Shown here: one piece after another, positions 7,396 through 12,530 of the stretch | Layout: each line of letters begins with the position of its first letter | How positions within the stretch are numbered: position 1 is the first letter of the stretch | From: Candidatus Pelagibacter sp. | Lineage (GTDB): Bacteria > Pseudomonadota > Alphaproteobacteria > Pelagibacterales > Pelagibacteraceae | Assembly (NCBI GenBank): GCA_002692325.1 | Contig: NZJU01000048.1 | Coordinates: 8,923-21,452 of the forward strand | Length of the DNA stretch: 12,530 bases | Reading direction: 5' to 3' | Notes under the pieces: generated by a model | Databases searched by the model: none | What the model was told of the DNA's origin: nothing | What the model saw: the letters and a program-made list of their open reading frames with translations, nothing else | Position numbers and translations under genes: made by a program

Positions 7396-8514
7396 ATGAA
7401 AAATATATTTTGGTGTAAAAATTGTGTGACAATGTCAACAAGACCAAGAATTACTTTTGACGAGAGAGGTTTTTGTAGTGCTTGTCAATGGTCTGAGGAA
7501 AAGAAAAAAATTGATTGGAAAAAGCGTCAAGAAAAATTAAGAACTTTATTAAATAAACATAGATCAAACGGGACTAAATATGATTGTATTACTACTGTGA
7601 GTGGTGGAAAAGATGGCTCATACGTAAGCTACAACATAAAACACAAACATAAAATGAACCCTCTGGCTATTACTTTTAGACCAATTATGGAGACAGAAAT
7701 TGGTAAAAAAAATTTGAACTCATTTATTAATAGCGGTTATGATCACATACATATTACACCAGATACAGAAGCTATGAGAGTAATAAATAAAATTGGTTTA
7801 TTAGATATGGGCTTTCCTTACTATGGATGGTTGATGGGTATTCACACCGCTGTTCTTAGAATGGCGATGCAAATGAATATTCCTCTAGTATTTTATTCTG
7901 AAGATGGTGAGGTCGAGTATGGAGGAGATTCAAAATTTAAGGATAAAGGTGTTTATAACGTGGATTACCAGATCTCAAGATATATGGAGGGAGGTTATGA
8001 CAAGGTAATTGAAAAAGCAAAACTTCAAGGTTTAAATGATAGACAGCTATTTTGGTTTACATATCCAAAAAAAGAAGATTTAAAAAAATTCGATCTTGAA
8101 TTAACTCATTATGGTTTTTATGAGGATTGGGACCCTTATAGAAACTATGTCGTAGCTAAAGATAAATGTGGATTAGCTGAAGCTCCAACATTAAATCAAG
8201 GTAGTTACACAAACTTTGCACAAACTGATCAAAAAATTTATGAGTTACACGTATACTTTATGTATTTAAAGTTTGGTTTTGGAAGAACTACACAAGATGC
8301 TGGGATTGATGTCAGACGAGGTGCAATGACAAGATCACAAGCAGTTCAATTGGTAAAAATATATGATGATATTTATCCTGAGAAATTATTTGAGGAATAT
8401 TGTGAATACTACAAAATGACAACGCAAGAATTTCAAGAGAATATTGACAAATGGGCTAACAAAGATCTTTTTGAAAAAAAAAACAGATGGGTGCCAAAAT
8501 TTAAAATCAAGTGA
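7396..8514 (+). CDS. N-acetyl sugar amidotransferase (WbpG/PseA family, PP-loop ATPase)
   Basis: Enzymes of this family turn an acetamido group on a surface sugar into an acetamidino group, using ATP and ammonia. An N-terminal zinc-ribbon-like motif has Cys7-x2-Cys10 and Cys27-x2-Cys30. The PP-loop SGGKDGS at 69-75 is the ATP pyrophosphatase site. The following ITFRP, the MGIHTAVLRMA helix and FYSEDGEVEYGGDSKF agree with the family, as does the length of 372 residues. Known relatives are Pseudomonas WbpG, which works with HisH and HisF partners, and Campylobacter PseA. Here a HisF paralogue starts 1 base after the stop, but no HisH gene is next to it. The coding sequence looks somewhat less lysine-rich than its neighbours, probably because it is better conserved. 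The sugar acted on is presumably the nonulosonate made by this locus, which is inference. Confidence 0.88.
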   Translation: MKNIFWCKNCVTMSTRPRITFDERGFCSACQWSEEKKKIDWKKRQEKLRTLLNKHRSNGTKYDCITTVSGGKDGSYVSYNIKHKHKMNPLAITFRPIMETEIGKKNLNSFINSGYDHIHITPDTEAMRVINKIGLLDMGFPYYGWLMGIHTAVLRMAMQMNIPLVFYSEDGEVEYGGDSKFKDKGVYNVDYQISRYMEGGYDKVIEKAKLQGLNDRQLFWFTYPKKEDLKKFDLELTHYGFYEDWDPYRNYVVAKDKCGLAEAPTLNQGSYTNFAQTDQKIYELHVYFMYLKFGFGRTTQDAGIDVRRGAMTRSQAVQLVKIYDDIYPEKLFEEYCEYYKMTTQEFQENIDKWANKDLFEKKNRWVPKFKIK

Positions 8515-8515
8515 T

Positions 8516-9301
8516 ATGAAAAAAAGAATTATATATGCTTTATTATATAGTAATGGAAGTTTTCATTTGAGTAGAAATTTTAGACTGCAGAAAGTGGGAG
8601 ATGTAGATTGGTTAAAGAATAATTTTGGTTTTGGGGAGACCTGCGATTACATCGATGAGCTTATGATTATTAATGTTACCCCTAATGCAACTAATAAAGA
8701 TTTTGAAATGTATTTTAGTGATATAGACGTTTTAAGAAAAAAAATATTTGTGCCAATTACACTTGGTGGAGGTATAAGAAACTTAAACACAGCGAAAGCA
8801 TGTTTTGATAATGGAGCAGATAAAATATTAATAAATTTCTTAGCTCACAAAGATTTTAAGATTATTAACGAGATTTCCAAAATTTATGGAGAACAAGCAA
8901 TATCAATAATGGTTGATTTTAAATCTGAAGAACAAAATTTTTTTACATATACAAACTCAGGAAATATAAAGTCACTTAGTCTTAAAGAATTTTTACAGTC
9001 TATTAAAAAATTAAAGTATGGTGAAATTATATTAAATTCTATTGATCGCGATGGAACTGCAGCAGGCCTAGAAATGAAATCTATTGGCGAACTGCCGAGC
9101 GATTTCAATAACCCAGTGTTATTAATGGGGGGCGCTGGAAAACCAGAGCATTTTTATGAAGTGTTAAATAATCAGAAAATTTCTGGAATTATCACTGCTA
9201 ATTTATTTAATTTTCTAGGAAGCGGTTTAGAAGAAGCTAGACAATTTTCATTGAGAAAAAATATTAATCTTACAAAATTTAGCAGAATTTTTAATGAATA
9301 A
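8516..9301 (+). CDS. hisF: HisF paralogue, imidazole-glycerol-phosphate-synthase cyclase subunit-like
   Basis: This is a (beta/alpha)8 barrel protein of the HisF family. I place the start at the ATG at 8516, one base after the amidotransferase stop. It gives 261 residues beginning MKKRII, matching the first barrel strand. An in-frame ATG at 8444 would add 24 unrelated residues that overlap the previous gene. Conserved parts are LGGGIRN (83-89), SIDRDGT (175-181), and GGAGKPEHF (205-213). The second catalytic aspartate of HisF is kept (Asp134 in MVDFK), and Asp177 matches the phosphate-side aspartate. The first catalytic aspartate, in the usual CLDV strand, is replaced: the aligned stretch reads ALLYS with Leu10. 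A histidine biosynthesis role is therefore unlikely. Its place beside a WbpG-type gene fits an ammonia-delivery or scaffold role in acetamidino formation, as proposed for HisF2 proteins. It ends by overlapping the next gene by 8 bases. Confidence 0.87.
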   Translation: MKKRIIYALLYSNGSFHLSRNFRLQKVGDVDWLKNNFGFGETCDYIDELMIINVTPNATNKDFEMYFSDIDVLRKKIFVPITLGGGIRNLNTAKACFDNGADKILINFLAHKDFKIINEISKIYGEQAISIMVDFKSEEQNFFTYTNSGNIKSLSLKEFLQSIKKLKYGEIILNSIDRDGTAAGLEMKSIGELPSDFNNPVLLMGGAGKPEHFYEVLNNQKISGIITANLFNFLGSGLEEARQFSLRKNINLTKFSRIFNE

Positions 9302-10352
9302 AAAAATTAACAAAATTTTTCTTTCATCTAGTGATGAAACTATTAAGGAATCTTTAAAAAAAATTATAAAGAATGGAACTAGGACTGTATTAGTCGTTGA
9401 TAAAAAAGATAAATTATTAGGCACTTTATCTGAGGGGGATGTTCAAAAATTTTTAATAAAAAATAAAGATATTAACTCAAAAATAATTGGTATTTTTAAT
9501 AGATTTCCTCAAAAAGTAAACTATTTAAATGTTGATAAGGAAAAATTAAGAGAAAAATTTATTTCGAAACAAATTGGACTTCTTCCAGTTGTAAATAAAA
9601 AAAACATCGTTACAAAAGTATTAACATGGTCAGAAATATTTGAAGATAAAAAATTAATATCCCGCCTCAAAAATATTGATGTTATTGTTATGGCTGGAGG
9701 CAGAGGGGAAAGATTAAAGCCATATACAGATATTTTACCTAAACCTTTGGTACCAATTAATTCTAAGCCAATGTTAGAACATATTATTGAAAACTTTAAA
9801 TATTTTAATTTTAAAAACTTTCATTTGATTCTAAATCATCAGGCAAATTTAATTAAGACTTATTTTCAAACAAAAAATAAGGATTATTCAATTAAGTTTA
9901 TTAAAGAAAAAAAACCTCTTGGTACCATTGGCGGTATGTCATTAATAAAGAAAATCAAATCTGAGAATATTTTAATTTCAAATTGTGATACTTTATTTAA
10001 GATAGATTTCTCTGAATTCTTTAATTTTCATACAAAAGGAAATTATTTTTTATCTCTTATTGTTTCTAAAACAAACTATGAGTTCCCATATGGGGCTTGC
10101 AAGGTAAAATCAAAAAGATTAGTTTCTTTAAAAGAGAAGCCAAGATCTAACTTTATTGCTAATACAGGATTATATTTTGCAAAAAAAGAAATTATACAAT
10201 TGATACCAAAAAAAAGGTTTTTTCATATGAATATGCTTATTGAGAAGTGTTTGAGATTAAAAAAAAAAGTTGGAGTATTTTATATTTCTCAAAATTCATG
10301 GACAGATTTAGGTCAACTATCAGATTTGGAGAAATTTAGAAAAAAATTTTAA
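9294..10352 (+). CDS. ptmE: Nucleotidyltransferase with N-terminal CBS pair, PtmE/LegX-type sugar-1-phosphate guanylyltransferase
   Basis: The predicted role is to join a sugar-1-phosphate (glucosamine-1-phosphate in Campylobacter PtmE) to GMP from GTP, giving the GDP-activated precursor for LegB. Residues 1 to about 120 form two CBS repeats: TVLVVDKKDKLLGTLSEGD at 31-49 and a second with GLLPVVNKK at 95-103. The transferase domain follows: MAGGRGERLKPYT at 133-145, LPKPLVP at 149-155 with the catalytic-site Lys150, LGTIGG at 209-214, NCDTL at 230-234 with metal-binding Asp232, LKEKP at 279-283 and NTGLY at 290-294. The CBS-plus-transferase layout and the 352-residue length match PtmE. The start overlaps the HisF stop by 8 bases and no other ATG fits. 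Guanylyl rather than uridylyl specificity is inferred from family and context. The CBS pair may sense adenine nucleotides. Confidence 0.9.
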   Translation: MNKKINKIFLSSSDETIKESLKKIIKNGTRTVLVVDKKDKLLGTLSEGDVQKFLIKNKDINSKIIGIFNRFPQKVNYLNVDKEKLREKFISKQIGLLPVVNKKNIVTKVLTWSEIFEDKKLISRLKNIDVIVMAGGRGERLKPYTDILPKPLVPINSKPMLEHIIENFKYFNFKNFHLILNHQANLIKTYFQTKNKDYSIKFIKEKKPLGTIGGMSLIKKIKSENILISNCDTLFKIDFSEFFNFHTKGNYFLSLIVSKTNYEFPYGACKVKSKRLVSLKEKPRSNFIANTGLYFAKKEIIQLIPKKRFFHMNMLIEKCLRLKKKVGVFYISQNSWTDLGQLSDLEKFRKKF

Positions 10353-10354
10353 AT

Positions 10355-11077
10355 ATGTCTGTATTATGTACCATATGTGCTAGGGGAGGATCTAAAGGTC
10401 TAACGAATAAAGCTTTAAGAAAAATTAAGAGCAAACCTCTTATAAGTTATACAATCCATCAAGCTATAAGTTCAAAAGTATTTAAAGAAGTGGTAGTATC
10501 AACTGACTCAAAAAAAATACAAAAAACCTCCATAAAAGCGGGTGCAAAAACTTGGTTTTTAAGACCTAAAAAGCTATCAAACGACTATTGCTCAAAACTT
10601 TTAGCAATTAGACATGCTTTTATTGAGTCCGAAAGACATTTTGGAAAAAAATTTAGATATTGCATAGATCTAGATATAACTTCACCATTGAGAACATCAC
10701 AAGATATAAAAAAATCATTTAAATTATTTAAAAAACAAAAATCTTCAAACTTGATTACAGTTTGTGAAGCAAAAAAAAATCCTTATTTCAACATGGTCGA
10801 AAGAAATAAAGGTTATATCAAAATAGTAAAGAAAACAAAAAATTCCGATAAATTTTCCAGAACATTTTCAAATAAGCCAAATTTTTTGAGAAGACAGGAT
10901 GCACCTAAAGTTTACGAAATGAATGCAAGTATATATATTTTTACAAGAAATTTTTTAGTTAAAAAAAAGAGTCTTTTAAATAAAAAAACATCTCTATATC
11001 ATATGCCTAGAGACAGATCTATTGATATAGACGATATGTTTGATCTAAAATTAGTAAAATATTTAATGCGCAAATGA
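10355..11077 (+). CDS. legF: CMP-nonulosonate (CMP-N,N'-diacetyllegionaminate type) synthetase
   Basis: This cytidylyltransferase activates the finished nonulosonic acid with CTP, making the CMP-sugar donor for a glycosyltransferase. Motifs run in family order: ARGGSKG at 9-15 for CTP binding, STDS at 49-52, LDITSPLR at 106-113, RRQDAP at 179-184 with Tyr187 and Asn190, and RSIDIDD at 221-227, where Asp224 and Asp226 fit the metal site. Length is 240 residues, normal for single-domain CMP-sialate synthetases with no extra hydrolase domain. It begins 2 bases after the PtmE-like gene and ends in an ATGA overlap with the SDR that follows, close to the ptmE-ptmF-ptmB-ptmA grouping of Campylobacter. 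NeuA or PseF would share most motifs. The LegF/PtmB call depends on the neighbours. Confidence 0.92.
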   Translation: MSVLCTICARGGSKGLTNKALRKIKSKPLISYTIHQAISSKVFKEVVVSTDSKKIQKTSIKAGAKTWFLRPKKLSNDYCSKLLAIRHAFIESERHFGKKFRYCIDLDITSPLRTSQDIKKSFKLFKKQKSSNLITVCEAKKNPYFNMVERNKGYIKIVKKTKNSDKFSRTFSNKPNFLRRQDAPKVYEMNASIYIFTRNFLVKKKSLLNKKTSLYHMPRDRSIDIDDMFDLKLVKYLMRK

Positions 11078-11889
11078 ACAAAAGTATATTTTCAAAATTT
11101 TCTTTAAAAAATAAAAAGGTTTTTATTATAGGTGGTTGTGGTTTAATTGGATCACATATTTCAAGAGCAGCTTTATCTGCTTCTGCAGAGGTACTAATCT
11201 TAGACAACGATAATAAAGAAGGAAAAAATTTTATTAAAAAATACAAAAATTTAAAATTAAAATTTACAAATTTCGATTTATCCGCTGTAAAAAGTATCGA
11301 GAAAAAATTTGATAAAGTTACAAAAGTTTTTGGATGTCCTGATGTTTTTATTAATTGTTCTTACCCGGCTACAAAAGACTGGGCACACAGTTCATTTAAA
11401 AAAAATAAATTTTCAATTTTAAGAAAAAATATAGATATTCATTTAAATACTCACTCTTGGCTGTCCTACAAAGTTTGCAATTTAATGAAGAAGAAGAAAG
11501 TGAAGGGAAGTATTATAATGTTTGGCTCTATCTATGGATTAGTTGGACAGAATGAAAATATTTATAAAAATACCAAGATGCATGAGAATATGAATTATTC
11601 TATAATTAAAGGTGGGTTAGTTACATTAACAAAACAATTAGCAGCTTATTATGGTAAATTTGGAATAAGAGTGAACATCGTATGCCCGGGAGGAATAGAG
11701 GGTAAAATTAAAGGTCAAAATAATAAACAATCATTTAATTTTATAAAAAATTATTCAAAACAGTCTCCTTTAAAACGCTTAGGTAGACCGGAGGAAGTTG
11801 CTCCGTCAGTAGTATTTTTATCTTCAGACGCATCATCTTACATAACAGGAAGTGTATTCCTAATTGATGGTGGCTGGACATCAATTTGA
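11074..11889 (+). CDS. ptmA: Classical SDR oxidoreductase, PtmA type
   Basis: In Campylobacter, PtmA is one of the dehydrogenases placed in the early route that supplies glucosamine for legionaminic acid. The cofactor motif is GGCGLIG at 20-26. The active site is Ser152 (FGSIYG), Tyr175 and Lys179 (YSIIK), with a likely structural Asn119. RVNIVCPGGI at 199-208 and the C-terminal SSYITGSVFLIDGGW are classic SDR landmarks. The protein is 271 residues, all catalytic residues are present and nothing looks damaged. It starts in a 4-base ATGA overlap with legF. The next gene begins 18 bases downstream and is a PtmF-like oxidoreductase, the usual companion of PtmA. Assignment to the SDR family is firm. 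The exact reaction cannot be read from the sequence, and a generic sugar dehydrogenase is the main alternative. Confidence 0.88.
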   Translation: MNKSIFSKFSLKNKKVFIIGGCGLIGSHISRAALSASAEVLILDNDNKEGKNFIKKYKNLKLKFTNFDLSAVKSIEKKFDKVTKVFGCPDVFINCSYPATKDWAHSSFKKNKFSILRKNIDIHLNTHSWLSYKVCNLMKKKKVKGSIIMFGSIYGLVGQNENIYKNTKMHENMNYSIIKGGLVTLTKQLAAYYGKFGIRVNIVCPGGIEGKIKGQNNKQSFNFIKNYSKQSPLKRLGRPEEVAPSVVFLSSDASSYITGSVFLIDGGWTSI

Positions 11890-11907
11890 AAACAACATCC
11901 TTTTTTA

Positions 11908-12530
11908 ATGATTAAAATTAATAGAGTAATTATCATCGGTAGAGGTTCTATAGCCAAAAAACACGAAATTATTTTAAGAAATATAAAAAAAAATTTGAAT
12001 ATACTTAAAATTAAGTCCAGAAATTTAGAAAAAAAAAAATAAAAAATTAATATTTCAGATTAAAAGATTTAATCCTGATTACATTATTATTAGTTCACCA
12101 GCTACTTCACACTACAAACAAATGATGATTATAGAAAGTATTTTAATAAAGAAAGTTGTGTTAATAGAAAAACCATTATTTGACAAAAACTATAAGCTAC
12201 CCTCAAAAATAAAAAATAAATACTTTGTGGGCTATAATCTAAGACACGATCCATCGTTAATTTATCTAAAGAAATATCTCACGAAAAAAAAAATTTTCCA
12301 TATGAGTATTAATTGCTCATCCTTTTTACCATCATGGAGAAAAAATATTGATTATCAAAGATCAGTCTCAGCAAGCAGATCTCTTGGAGGCGGTGTTTTG
12401 TTAGAGTTAAGTCACGAAATAGATTACCTTATTTGGTTAATCGGTAAAATAAAAATTTTACATGTTATCAATAAAAAAATTTCAAATCTAAAAATAAATA
12501 CAGATGATTATTTTAATCTAAATGCAAAAA
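11908..12530 (+). pseudogene. Gfo/Idh/MocA oxidoreductase, PtmF-like, frameshifted and 3' partial
   Basis: Two adjoining frames together make one NAD(P)-dependent sugar oxidoreductase. The first runs from ATG 11908 to TAA 12040-12042 (44 residues) and has the Rossmann motif GRGSIAKKH at 11-19. The second is one base further on. It is open from about 12029 to the window end without a stop and shows IIISSPATSH, the family-defining EKP (VLIEKPLF), VGYNLR, and SLGGGVLLELSHEIDYLIW. Removing one A from the 11-A run at 12029-12039 joins the two frames without a gap, reading EKKNKKLIF. The gene is therefore either truly broken, rescued by slippage, or miscalled by one base in a homopolymer. These motifs and the position after PtmA suggest PtmF, a partner dehydrogenase in legionaminic precursor supply. 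A gene caller might begin the second part at ATG 12122, which would lose the cofactor-binding domain. The C-terminal part lies beyond the window. Confidence 0.82.
12029..12039 (+). other. 11-base poly(A) tract at the frameshift
   Basis: Eleven consecutive A residues follow the G at 12028 and run straight into the in-frame TAA at 12040-12042. This is the longest A run I could find in the window. Three 10-A runs (3564-3573, 8474-8483 and 10259-10268) keep their genes in frame. Reading 10 A here restores the downstream frame of the oxidoreductase. Confidence 0.9.

Noticed and set aside
8444..8515. ATG at 8444 as the start of the HisF paralogue
   Set aside because: It would add 24 residues unlike any HisF N-terminus and overlap the amidotransferase by 71 bases. 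The ATG at 8516 sits exactly before the conserved KRII strand.
11890..11907. T-run before the last gene as a terminator
   Set aside because: There are six T residues, but no GC-rich inverted repeat precedes them, and the spacing to the next ATG is too short for a terminator and a new promoter.
1..12530. tRNA, rRNA, CRISPR, insertion sequence or phage genes
   Set aside because: No cloverleaf-like sequence, regularly spaced repeats, transposase or integrase motifs were seen on either strand. Coding genes fill almost the whole window.

Overview
The window is very AT-rich and almost entirely coding. Genes run head to tail on the + strand, and arginine is mostly AGA. There are no tRNA or rRNA genes, mobile elements, CRISPR arrays or terminators, and no gene-free stretch longer than 18 bases. 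The base composition, packing, weak ribosome binding sites and cell-surface sugar content fit a streamlined marine alphaproteobacterium of the SAR11 / Pelagibacterales type. That assignment is an inference from style, not from a marker gene.

Layout. Positions 2-1519 carry the 3' part of an ABC transporter of the lipid-linked-oligosaccharide flippase type (PglK/MsbA-like). A CDP-alcohol phosphatidyltransferase-family membrane protein follows (1529-2269). From 2280 onward is a nonulosonic (sialic-acid-like) sugar locus of the legionaminic acid type: legB dehydratase, an ATP-grasp enzyme of unknown substrate, a second extended SDR, legI (NeuB family), legG (NeuC family), a WbpG/PseA-type N-acetyl-sugar amidotransferase, a HisF paralogue, a CBS-nucleotidyltransferase (PtmE type), legF (CMP-sugar synthetase) and a classical SDR (PtmA type). 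The last gene is a PtmF-like Gfo/Idh/MocA oxidoreductase. It is frameshifted at an 11-A run and cut off by the window end.

How the genes fit together. PtmA, PtmF and PtmE are the early steps that supply GDP-activated glucosamine in the Campylobacter legionaminic pathway. LegB makes the 4-keto-6-deoxy intermediate. LegG releases the nucleotide and epimerises C2, LegI condenses the free hexose with phosphoenolpyruvate, and LegF attaches CMP. The amidotransferase plus HisF paralogue point to conversion of an acetamido group to an acetamidino group. The flippase would export a lipid-linked product.

The unusual points are absences and additions. No LegC aminotransferase, LegH acetyltransferase or HisH glutaminase lies in the window. 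Between legB and legI sit an ATP-grasp ligase and an extra SDR instead. The set may therefore make a non-standard nonulosonate, or the missing genes may lie outside the window. Genes from 4310 to 11889 overlap by 4-17 bases or are 1-6 bases apart, so they are probably one translationally coupled operon. I see no internal promoter.
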